Of a stretch of 53,002 nucleotides of DNA, positions 43,670 through 51,441 are shown one piece after another. The stretch is from Bacteroides sp. (GTDB lineage: Bacteria; Bacteroidota; Bacteroidia; Bacteroidales; Bacteroidaceae), in assembly GCA_019416685.1 (NCBI GenBank), contig DXWV01000065.1:1-53002 (forward strand), given 5' to 3'. How positions within the stretch are numbered: position 1 is the stretch's first letter; each line of letters starts with the position of its first letter. Below the pieces are notes generated by a model, which was not told the DNA's origin, ran no database searches, and worked only from the letters and a program-made list of their open reading frames with translations. A program made the translations under genes and the position numbers.

Positions 43670-43740
43670 GCGATAAATATAAATATTTATTTCGCAGGAA
43701 CAAACTATCTTCTTCTTTTTTTTACTTTTGTGTGTACTTT

Positions 43741-43975
43741 TTATGATATGGGATGATTTTCCTTAATTTTTTTCATTCTTTCATCCAATTGTGCGTATTG
43801 ATGATCCTTTATAAAAGAGGTACATGCTCGCAAACCTTGTTGGTGGCTTCCGGTGGTCATAAGAGAGATAGCACTTGGAGGTTCATTGGATATACAATAG
43901 GAAGTATGAAATTGAAAGTTACACTACTGAAAAGTATAAATTACATTTTCGGGCTTTATGAAAATTATGGAATGT
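43741..43975 (-). pseudogene. Remnant of a second aminotransferase 3' end
   Basis: On the minus strand 43875-43741 reads as 44 codons plus stop, from SAISLMTTGSHQQGLRACTS to ERMKKIKENHPIS. It matches the last 44 residues of the aminotransferase at 51442-52758 at 34 positions. Upstream, to about 43975, similarity continues weakly at DNA level (region equivalent to GFYFTIGYPGM) but is broken by deletions, frame changes and a stop. It has the same orientation as the intact gene and lies 7.6 kb from it, beyond the fimbrial genes. The left limit at 43741 is firm (shared stop position); the upstream limit is approximate. Confidence 0.85.
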
Positions 43976-43995
43976 TGTCCGTTCGGGATCTGTAT

Positions 43996-44931
43996 TTACT
44001 TATGTAATATCCGTACTATAGTTTTCATTCTATATTGAGGTTCTATGCCTCCCAGCCTTGTAGTACCTGAATCTTTGTTCTCATAAATCTGTATATCTAT
44101 ATCGTATATGAAATTTCGGTAAGGTACCGGCAATTCAGTTGAAAACTCTTGTTTCTGGGAGGAGTTATTTATCCGGGTATATATATAGATTTTAGGCGCT
44201 TTTTCTGCTTCGTACATATAAACAGTATTTATATACTTTCCACTTCCATCCGATTCAAGAATAATGGGATCCGCAATATTAAAATAGTCTGAGTCCGGAA
44301 TACCGGTTCTCAGGTCGTTAACAATATGAGTATAACTTGCCTCATTGGCAATGACAAATGTATTATCCATACTCAAAACCGGATTGTCCGGAAATGTAAG
44401 TGTAACCCTGTATTTGGCACAAGTACGTTCCAAATTCACAATGGCAGAAGAGTTTTCATCAGTAAAGTCATAGTTGAGTAATTCACCGTACATACAAAAA
44501 CCTTCATTTGGGTCCAAGTCATGATTTTTATCCACTGCGGGAGTAGTGAGTTCATTTATATCGTCCATTGTATTAACTACAGACAGGTTTATATCCTTAT
44601 AATTGGTAATCAGGTAAACATCCTTCTTTTGAAGTTCGGATAACTGGAGAGGTAAAGCAATCAGTCTATACCCATCCACATTTACTGAACCTATATTGAT
44701 ATATTTATAAGTAATCTCTTGGGAAGAGGGCTCGGTGAGGAATAAGGCAATCGTATTAATCACCTGTTCGTTCTCCAAGTTATCCTCATCTATCATGGTT
44801 GCACCTTTAAAAAGGTTCTGTTGTATCTTGATATATGCTGTTGTATCCACATCCGGTTCCGGCATATTGTCGTCATTGCAGCTTACATTACACAACAGTA
44901 TTATTGATACTATAAAAATCAGTTTATACAT
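43996..44931 (-). CDS. Fimbrial accessory lipoprotein (FimA/Mfa-type)
   Basis: The 311-residue product has a lipoprotein signal (ILLCNVSC, Cys18) and a beta-rich body with the look of type V pilus accessory subunits: TAYIKIQQNLFKG, INTIALFLTEP, YRLIALPLQL, and a C-terminal VPYRNFIYDIDIQIYE strand. It is the last gene of the fimbrial run, 12 bases after the large tip-like protein. Specific role (tip or minor subunit) is not determined. Confidence 0.65.
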   Translation of the reverse strand: MYKLIFIVSIILLCNVSCNDDNMPEPDVDTTAYIKIQQNLFKGATMIDEDNLENEQVINTIALFLTEPSSQEITYKYINIGSVNVDGYRLIALPLQLSELQKKDVYLITNYKDINLSVVNTMDDINELTTPAVDKNHDLDPNEGFCMYGELLNYDFTDENSSAIVNLERTCAKYRVTLTFPDNPVLSMDNTFVIANEASYTHIVNDLRTGIPDSDYFNIADPIILESDGSGKYINTVYMYEAEKAPKIYIYTRINNSSQKQEFSTELPVPYRNFIYDIDIQIYENKDSGTTRLGGIEPQYRMKTIVRILHK

Positions 44932-44943
44932 AATTATTTTCTC

Positions 44944-46749
44944 CTATTCGACAGATCTTACACAACGGGTGGTGGCATGGAAATCATACCGCTGGAAGTT
45001 TCCGTATAATATATGGTACCAATTGGCACGTTTAGACAAATCTACATAGCCCGTAGAATACCAGAATGCCTTTACTTGAATAGCCGCTTCATTATAAATC
45101 CAAGATTCTCCGGCAGATGTAGCAGGAGGAGCCGGAAACGGCCATTCCTGCGGATAATCATCCGCTCTTATCTTGATATCTCCGGGAGAGAAATAAGTAT
45201 CCACTATTCCCAGCTTTTTATCACTGATCTTATCTTCCCAGTTATTCTCATTCATCAATACGGTGCCCGACAAATCCACCCCCGTCAATTTCTCCAATAG
45301 CGATTGGGCAGCCTGCCTTAAAGCCAAAGAATAATATGGAATAGGTTCATCCTTATGATTCGAATTATAAGTATTGGCATCCCATGTATTCGACATCCAT
45401 ATTGTATACGTTTTATCAAGCAGTGCCATATAAGACATTAGTTCGCAGGAATTAATCATACGCCATCCTTTTCCATATTTCTTTTCACAGTAGTAGGGTG
45501 GTTCTCCCTCGTATATAGCTGGTTTTCCCGTTTCCGGATCATAATAAACAATTTCATCACCATAAGCTCCTTTCAACCCTTGTGGCAAGACTTCATCTTT
45601 TGCCATTAATTCAATTTTACCACAGTCCGTAGGCATAACGATACTCGAATCGGTAGGAAATATCGGAGGAATCACAATCTGCTCATTCCCCTGAAATATA
45701 TACGTATATGTATCTTTTTTCCAAGGTTCCACTTCAAGCCGTGTCTCTATCCCTCCTTCCGCATTTATATAGGCATTTATGATATAATGATAATTACGGA
45801 TCACACTGTTGTCCGACAAGGAGGGGACAGTGCGCCTTTGGTCTGCAATGCCCTTTTTATCGAGATCGCTTTGTATTGCGAATCCTTTATTATTGATATG
45901 TAATTCCGTATAATCCGTACTATTTTCGGGCAGGAGTAATTCCGGGATATAGAATATGACAGTTCCTACACTATCATTTTGATAATTGAGTTTCGAAAGA
46001 GATGCCTCCAAAGAAAAACTCCTGTCTCCCGTATAATAATCATCATAAGGTGGAACAGATAAATCTGAAGCAACATTCTTCAACTGAACGGAAGCTACCG
46101 CATGATCGGGGAGGATACTTCCCGATACTTTCTTACGAAAGATGACTTCCACTTTCGCCATGGCTCTGATCAGTTCCACCTTGCTTGTGGGTAGAGGTAA
46201 TAATACAGGAGCTTGCTCTGTGCCACCTTTGGTCACAGGGATATTCTCATAAATCGCTGACATCAGAAAACGTCCTTCCGGAGTACTTCCGTCCGGATGA
46301 AATTCCGGATTATATGCTATACCGGTGTACCGGACATCTTTGCTGAAATCCGACTTATTGGTTATATTAGTTAAAGCTGAGACAAAATCTCCCGAATATA
46401 CGGATTCATTGGCTATGAAATAGAAATCGTATCTCCCCGGATACATAGTAACCGGACGACTCTTTGCTCCAAAGCCATCGGGGAAGTAAAGTTTCTGATT
46501 GAAAACAACAGAACCACCATCGGATTCAAAAGCAATCATCCGGAGTTCGTCTACACGATCTTCCCAGAAATGTTTATCATCATTGATACTAGATACCGAA
46601 GTGCGGACTGACAATGCTATATGGGCATACTCGTCCGTAGTACCACTCCTATTTTCCTGGTCGGTACAACCATTCATTGTTATCAGAATGAAAAACAAAA
46701 CAGCCAGGCAATGTATATATAGTATGTTACTTCTTATCAATCTCATCAT
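44944..46749 (-). CDS. Large fimbrial lipoprotein with lectin-like C-terminus, probable tip adhesin
   Basis: The 601-residue protein has a lipobox ILITMNGC (Cys28), then a fimbrillin-like region (residues about 40-350) with VDELRMIAFESDGG, YPGRYDFYFIANES and LIRAMAKVEVIF, which resembles Mfa1/FimA-type subunits. Its C-terminal half (about 380-600) contains YCEKKYGKGWRMINSCELMS, a WMSNTWDAN segment and a terminal TTRCVRSVE, the pattern of FISUMP/DUF1566 (Lcl C-terminal) domains, often adhesive. ATG at 46749 is used; the TTG at 46755 is less likely. It lies 18 bases before the FimB/Mfa2-like gene's neighbour boundary and is probably surface-exposed at the fimbrial tip. Confidence 0.75.
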   Translation of the reverse strand: MMRLIRSNILYIHCLAVLFFILITMNGCTDQENRSGTTDEYAHIALSVRTSVSSINDDKHFWEDRVDELRMIAFESDGGSVVFNQKLYFPDGFGAKSRPVTMYPGRYDFYFIANESVYSGDFVSALTNITNKSDFSKDVRYTGIAYNPEFHPDGSTPEGRFLMSAIYENIPVTKGGTEQAPVLLPLPTSKVELIRAMAKVEVIFRKKVSGSILPDHAVASVQLKNVASDLSVPPYDDYYTGDRSFSLEASLSKLNYQNDSVGTVIFYIPELLLPENSTDYTELHINNKGFAIQSDLDKKGIADQRRTVPSLSDNSVIRNYHYIINAYINAEGGIETRLEVEPWKKDTYTYIFQGNEQIVIPPIFPTDSSIVMPTDCGKIELMAKDEVLPQGLKGAYGDEIVYYDPETGKPAIYEGEPPYYCEKKYGKGWRMINSCELMSYMALLDKTYTIWMSNTWDANTYNSNHKDEPIPYYSLALRQAAQSLLEKLTGVDLSGTVLMNENNWEDKISDKKLGIVDTYFSPGDIKIRADDYPQEWPFPAPPATSAGESWIYNEAAIQVKAFWYSTGYVDLSKRANWYHILYGNFQRYDFHATTRCVRSVE

Positions 46750-46773
46750 TCTCAATTTATTTATAATCAGAAA

Positions 46774-47712
46774 CTACATTTCTGCATCATAACTGTGTAC
46801 CAGCCAATTATTTACCCATATCTCTTTGATAGTATAGGTTCCACACTCACACTGGTCTTGTGCTGTGAATTTAATGATAAAATCATGATCACAGTTTAAG
46901 TCCACTTCGGGATTTTTCAGCAGAAGAGTACCCAAAAGACTACCTCTATAGAGTTCTTTTCCACTTATCTTATTCCTTATCACAATCGTATTATTATGCC
47001 CTGTTTCAAGTTTCAGAAGATAAAATTTCTCATTTATTCGCTCGCTATCGGACGAAGTGACAGGGTTGTACCTTACAGTTTCATCATCGGCAAGGCTTCC
47101 GCTTACCTTCATCGAACCATTACCCGATTCGATATAAACTTCATATTCTTCTTTATTTCTGTCCAGCCCTTCCACCGATATCGTAAGCCGGTTCGTAATC
47201 TCCTGAAGATTTACAGATGTATGTTCCGAAATACCGGAAGTTCCACCGTCCAGATAGACAGCACGGCTTTCGCCGGTATAAACCTGTACGTCTTCCATTA
47301 AAACAGCTATATGTTGTGAACGTTTCAGGCGAAATAACCAATCTTCTTTCGTGGTTTTACCCAATTGTAGCTGATTAATTTCAAAATATTGTGTATTAAT
47401 CCCTGACCATACTACAACTGTGTGAATACCTTTTCCGGAGACAGAAACTTCCTCTGTATATCCTTTTTTTAGTATAACACCCTCCTTATGGACGTATGTT
47501 ACCAACACATCGTTCTTATCAAATACGCATAAAATTATATCTTTAACTCCCGCCGGATAAACCGTATCTGTCTCGCAAAGAGATTTGGAATATAGAGATA
47601 CTATAAGTTTCTGGGAATAATCGCACTCGTCATCATCCTTAATACATCCGGAAAGAACAAACAAACAGAAGATTATGCTTATCGACAAAATTGATTGCAA
47701 ACATAATTTCAT
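46774..47712 (-). CDS. FimB/Mfa2-family fimbrial anchor subunit
   Basis: The 312-residue lipoprotein (LFVLSGC, Cys23) begins its mature part with a cysteine-bearing stretch CDYSQKLIVSLYSKSL and contains VKDIILCVFDKNDVLVTYV and HTVVVWSGINTQYFEIN, typical of Mfa2/FimB proteins that anchor the pilus and end its growth. Its C-terminus VNNWLVHSYDAEM shares the W-x-VHSYD-x-E ending of the major subunit. It follows the major subunit after a hairpin that may lower its expression. Confidence 0.8.
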   Translation of the reverse strand: MKLCLQSILSISIIFCLFVLSGCIKDDDECDYSQKLIVSLYSKSLCETDTVYPAGVKDIILCVFDKNDVLVTYVHKEGVILKKGYTEEVSVSGKGIHTVVVWSGINTQYFEINQLQLGKTTKEDWLFRLKRSQHIAVLMEDVQVYTGESRAVYLDGGTSGISEHTSVNLQEITNRLTISVEGLDRNKEEYEVYIESGNGSMKVSGSLADDETVRYNPVTSSDSERINEKFYLLKLETGHNNTIVIRNKISGKELYRGSLLGTLLLKNPEVDLNCDHDFIIKFTAQDQCECGTYTIKEIWVNNWLVHSYDAEM

Positions 47713-47742
47713 AAAATTAATTTTAGTTACGATTAATATGTT

Positions 47743-47785
47743 TATACTGTTCTGGCCCAGGTTGTTAAACTTTGCCGGAACAGTA
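47743..47785 (-). terminator. Hairpin between major fimbrillin and anchor genes
   Basis: Arms 47743-47755 (ATACTGTTCTGGC) and 47773-47785 pair at 12 of 13 positions around a 17-base loop, 8 bases after the major-subunit stop codon. There is no strong T-run, so a partial terminator or mRNA-stabilising stem is more likely than full termination. Confidence 0.7.
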
Positions 47786-47792
47786 TAATATA

Positions 47793-49187
47793 TTAAAATT
47801 CAACATCATAAGAATGTACGGTCCATTCCAGTACATTGACCTCAACAGACATATTGGTTTCTTCGGGAGTCAGAGGATCAATCGGATCAATCGGAATCTC
47901 CGGTTCGTCAGGACCTGGTTTCGGGTCAGGATTCTGAGGGGTTACTGTGTTGGGATCTTCCGGATACAATGGATTCCAATTATAACTAAGTCTTTTGAAA
48001 CCTGTGATATTGATATGGTAAATATGATTTCTCACAACAGGAGAGTTCAAAGGCTTAACCAGATCATCGGGATTCAGCCAAGCATAATTAATCATCTTTC
48101 CACCGATATAAGTAGCTACCTTCTGATTCTGGACGGCAGTTTGTGCAGCTTGTTTTGAAGAATAAATTTTTCCGTCGGACTGACCTACATAGAAAGTTCC
48201 TCCTGTCAGGCTTCCTCCGTCAGCGATGGCACTTGGAGCCGGAGTAAATTTAGCTCTGACCAGGATATAGGCAGTATTTCCTTTTCTGTACTGAGTACGT
48301 TCCAAATCACCCTCTTCATGGGTGTTTTCAAACAAGAATTGTCCTTTCAATGCTTTATATCCATTTGCATCAACTGGTTTCGTAGGAATTGCGTTTTTTA
48401 CGGACAAGCCGGAGTAATCATAATAAGTATCGGCTTGACCTATGTACTCACCCAATGCCGGTACATACCCGCTTCCATAAGATATGTAATTAGCCTGGCT
48501 GAGCCAGTAAATCTTATTGGTACCTTGCGCTACGGAGAAGTTTACTTCGGAGACTGATCCAATTTTCTCTCCATCTTCAATGAGGTCTGCCGAAGCGGTA
48601 GTAGTTACAATAACTCTCGACGCAATACGGTCTACATTTACCTTTATCTTATTTGCACCGTTTGCCACATCCTGTATGGGGACATCGGGCTCTATGTATA
48701 CGTTCGCCGATTTCCCCGTCATTGTAATCAGGTCATACTCTTTTCCGTTTGCAGACACTACGCGCGCCAGATTCTCTGTTGCTATAAGATCCTGCTCGGT
48801 TGTGATGACAGTGCCCAATGGATTCGGATTATTTATAACGATATAGATTGTTTTATATCCGGAAGTGGTTCTGAATGGTTGGCTTGGAGATACCACCGTT
48901 CCCGCGTGAGATATATCTATTCCCGTAAAACGTCTGGCTTCAATAGTTCCATCTGCCGATTCCATATATATATCGAGGGTTTGCAGACTGTCCAACCCTT
49001 CATAAGTTCCGTCATTGTTATAATCATTGGGAAGGGCCCTGTTTAGTGCCTTTCCGGGAAGATTGACTGAGATGTTTACATATGTAAGTGCTCCTTCTTG
49101 TTTTTCTATCTCTGGAGTGCCGTCATCGCTACAAGCAGTGAAGCCGAGTCCTATTAATGAGGCTAGTAGAAATGTTTTAATATTCAT
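47793..49187 (-). CDS. Mfa1/FimA-family major fimbrial subunit
   Basis: The 464-residue prepilin is a lipoprotein (lipobox GLGFTAC, Cys19). Residues NLPGKALNRALPNDYN place an arginine (R50) where trypsin-like proteases mature Mfa1/FimA pilins in Porphyromonas, freeing the groove for strand exchange; this is a family-based inference. IASRVIVTTTAS and the late NHIYHINITGFKRL are family marks. A Pro/Asp-rich linker (about 405-445) precedes the C-terminal strand VEVNVLEWTVHSYDVEF. It is the first gene of the fimbrial run and is followed by a hairpin. Confidence 0.85.
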   Translation of the reverse strand: MNIKTFLLASLIGLGFTACSDDGTPEIEKQEGALTYVNISVNLPGKALNRALPNDYNNDGTYEGLDSLQTLDIYMESADGTIEARRFTGIDISHAGTVVSPSQPFRTTSGYKTIYIVINNPNPLGTVITTEQDLIATENLARVVSANGKEYDLITMTGKSANVYIEPDVPIQDVANGANKIKVNVDRIASRVIVTTTASADLIEDGEKIGSVSEVNFSVAQGTNKIYWLSQANYISYGSGYVPALGEYIGQADTYYDYSGLSVKNAIPTKPVDANGYKALKGQFLFENTHEEGDLERTQYRKGNTAYILVRAKFTPAPSAIADGGSLTGGTFYVGQSDGKIYSSKQAAQTAVQNQKVATYIGGKMINYAWLNPDDLVKPLNSPVVRNHIYHINITGFKRLSYNWNPLYPEDPNTVTPQNPDPKPGPDEPEIPIDPIDPLTPEETNMSVEVNVLEWTVHSYDVEF

Positions 49188-49809
49188 AATACCTAATTTT
49201 AAAATAATGATAAATACTTTTTTGATTATTAATTAAATAATACAGTAATAAATTTTGCAGTTGTTTCTTGCTCTATTTAATTACATGTATTAATGCTTGA
49301 TTTATAGAAATAACATTCCTGATAAAAAAAAGTTTTCAATAGCCATATAGCAAATGAAAAGATAGATTTAAGTAAATTCGGGGAACATTTATTTTACTGT
49401 ACGATGATTGAACAGGGTGACCACACCAAAAGTCAGTTTATGTTTGCACAGAGAGAAATCAAACTCACCACAGAGTAACTGTACAATAACGTGCTACATT
49501 TCTAATTTATTCAACACTACTACCTCTTACACTCTGTAATCCTTATGAACAGGGTAGTTCAGTGTAACGTAAGGGAATAGTTGAAAAATCGTAGTAGTAT
49601 AGAGAAGAACCTTGCTCCCCGAAGAAGAGGAGTCGGGATAACGCCGCTTTTAATCAGTGACCAGACATTTAGCTCATTATCATATAGATATGAACTAAAT
49701 TTTGATGCGGTTGCCCTGAGGATTGAAAAAGAAAGAATATTATCTGTTTTTATTATAAACATAAAACAGTCAAGGATGTCTGAGTAAAAAGCAAGATGGT
49801 GAGGAAGAA
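49188..49809. other. Non-coding region upstream of the fimbrial genes
   Basis: This 620-base stretch shows no convincing gene. It must hold the fimbrial promoter, but no TAnnTTTG box was found on the minus strand within about 400 bases of the start. A GAACAGGGT direct repeat occurs twice (near 49408 and 49546). No flanking inverted repeats typical of an invertible promoter were recognised. Confidence 0.5.
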
Positions 49810-50337
49810 CTATTTCATCTTTATCACTTTCTCTATTTCTTCCAGATTATATCGGGCTACCTCGTTACCGTTTTGTGTAGCTTTGGTAAGTTCAACAATC
49901 GCTTGATCTTTATTGCCACTCGATAGGTAGTAGATACCGTTGTTATTGGTATATTCGATTGTCAGTTTATTGGATTTATCCAGATATTTTCGTGCGTCGG
50001 ATAACTTTATTTTTAATAAAGATACAGCGAAAGCATTCAGGTAGGCTACTTCATCATCAGGGTATATACTTATGATAATGTCGAAAACTTTGATAAAGTC
50101 GCCACTACCTTTGAGGCAGCTGTCGACCATCAGATACATCTCTTTCAAACTGAGATATTGAAGCTATGTCTTGATAACCTCTTTTTCTTCGCCCACCCAT
50201 TGTTGACTTTCGGGTTCCACATACCCATCTCCATGTTGATATAAGGAGGCATTGATGATGTTGATGGTATCTTTATAGAATTTTGTGCACTGACCGAAGT
50301 ACGGCAATGAGACACTAAACAGAATATCAGTATTTTT
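49810..50337 (-). pseudogene. Truncated DUF3868/OmpA-linked gene with in-frame stop
   Basis: On the minus strand, reading in one frame from about 50328 gives 54 codons (DILFSVSLPYFGQCTKFYKD through QWVGEEKEVIKT), a TAG at 50166-50164, then 118 codons beginning LQYLSLKEMYLMVDSC and ending at 49810. The reading looks like the C-terminal part of the DUF3868 proteins that follow DUF3575 genes in Bacteroidales, with a TPR-like tail. The N-terminal majority is missing: an ATG-A6 at about 50341, likely the original start, runs into the C-terminal part out of frame. It is thus a gene with an internal deletion plus an amber codon. Confidence 0.75.
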
Positions 50338-50348
50338 TCATGACTATA

Positions 50349-50930
50349 TTATTTTATAACGTATATAATGTTTAGTGCCACTTTGGTAGGACCAACATAG
50401 TTCTTGTGTCCGCTGCTGAGTTTGTTTCCACATTTGCCGCAGTTGTATTTATTGTAGTCTATACGGGCATAGCCTACACCGATTTCGGCCTCCATACTCC
50501 AGCGTTTATTCAATATCCATTGATATCCATAAGAAATACCGGCTCCATAGATGTTACTCTGGTAGCGCTCGTGTCCCAAACCCAATATATTGAGATTACT
50601 TACATTCGCTTCTGCATAATGAGCATGCAGACCGAAGAAGTGTCCGTAGAAACGTTCACAAAGCCAGTAACGAAGTTCGGGCTGTACCAGCCAATGCTTG
50701 ATTTGTTTGTGATCCGAGAATTTCCAAGGGTTGTAGTTACCGGATACATCGAGAGTCAGTTTCCTGGAAAGTCCGACCTCAAATCCGAGGTTAGCTGTAG
50801 TGGTAGCCCAATACAATGCATTGGTCTTTATTGCAAATTTAGGTATATAGTGTTTTTTGTCCTGTCCGTACGCACTGATACTATATGTGAGTACCAAAGC
50901 TGCAAATAAAAGAAATTTAATCGTTTTCAT
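50349..50930 (-). CDS. DUF3575 family outer-membrane-type protein
   Basis: The 193-residue product has a signal peptide ending SAYGQ and a beta-barrel-like pattern: FAIKTNALYWATTTANLGFE, RKLTLDVSGNYNPWKF, QPELRYWLCERFYGHFFGLH and a C-terminal strand. This matches DUF3575, usually found directly before a DUF3868 gene in fimbrial loci. It is intact, whereas the DUF3868 partner is broken. A role in fimbria assembly or display is inferred from linkage. Confidence 0.85.
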   Translation of the reverse strand: MKTIKFLLFAALVLTYSISAYGQDKKHYIPKFAIKTNALYWATTTANLGFEVGLSRKLTLDVSGNYNPWKFSDHKQIKHWLVQPELRYWLCERFYGHFFGLHAHYAEANVSNLNILGLGHERYQSNIYGAGISYGYQWILNKRWSMEAEIGVGYARIDYNKYNCGKCGNKLSSGHKNYVGPTKVALNIIYVIK

Positions 50931-50939
50931 TACATTATA

Positions 50940-51182
50940 TTATTGTAAAACAATAACTGAATTTTGCAGTAACTCTTCCACTTTGTATATGGCGGAATAA
51001 CTATAATTCCTCAGAGTAAAAACAGTCATATCATTCAATCTGGCTCCGAAGTATATAGTAGTAGAACAAGTACTGGTATGAATAGTAAACATAAAACTGG
51101 CTGTATTGTTCATGCTAAAGCTCGCTGTATTACTTCCATTGGCGGAAACATTGGTGGTTACCGATTGACTTTGTGAATACAT
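50940..51182 (-). CDS. Short hypothetical protein, possibly a gene fragment
   Basis: An 80-codon frame starts MYSQSQSVTTNVSANGSNTA and is rich in Ser, Asn and Thr with a TIHTSTCSTTIYFGARL segment. It has no signal peptide and is not recognised. It ends 9 bases before the DUF3575 start and lies beside a SusD remnant, so it may be the tail of a larger lost secreted protein. Confidence 0.35.
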   Translation of the reverse strand: MYSQSQSVTTNVSANGSNTASFSMNNTASFMFTIHTSTCSTTIYFGARLNDMTVFTLRNYSYSAIYKVEELLQNSVIVLQ

Positions 51183-51221
51183 TCGGTGTTGGTAATAATA
51201 ATAGAAGCCAGAGTCTCGCCA

Positions 51222-51427
51222 AGATGGATTGAAACGGCTGACTGGGATACGAAGTTAGAGAAGATTATTATGCAGAAATGTCTGGCATTGTTTCTGGGAG
51301 GATGTGAAGCTTCGACGGAGGTTTGCAAACGGAAAATCCGGAATAATATCGTGCATTGATGAATGCTTTAGTAGAAGACAACAATACCGGCACCCGTTGG
51401 GGATGGGATACCGGTACTAATTGGTAA
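51222..51427 (+). pseudogene. Remnant of a SusD/RagB-family C-terminus
   Basis: From 51222 one frame reads RWIETADWDTKLEKIIMQKC, then LALFLGGCEASTEV, close to the SusD segment KLEKIITQKWIALF..GCEAWTE with W-to-C and W-to-S changes, and stops at 51357. A second frame from 51359 reads MNALVEDNNTGTRWGWDTGTNW plus stop (51425-51427), equal to the usual SusD ending DNxGTRLWWD. The SusD gene is otherwise gone and no SusC partner is present. Confidence 0.75.
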
Positions 51428-51441
51428 GTTTGTTCACTATT

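Noticed and set aside
43753..44007. Plus-strand frame of 84 codons
   Set aside because: It is antisense to the aminotransferase 3' remnant, whose minus-strand reading is clearly protein-like; the plus frame has no family resemblance or promoter.
49581..49787. Plus-strand frame of 68 codons (MKNRSSIEKN start)
   Set aside because: Some protein-like look but no signal peptide, domain or promoter, and no recognisable family; could be a fragment, not supportable as a gene.
49188..49809. Invertible promoter for the fimbrial operon
   Set aside because: No pair of inverted repeats flanking a promoter box was found by eye; only a short GAACAGGGT direct repeat. Remains possible but unsupported.
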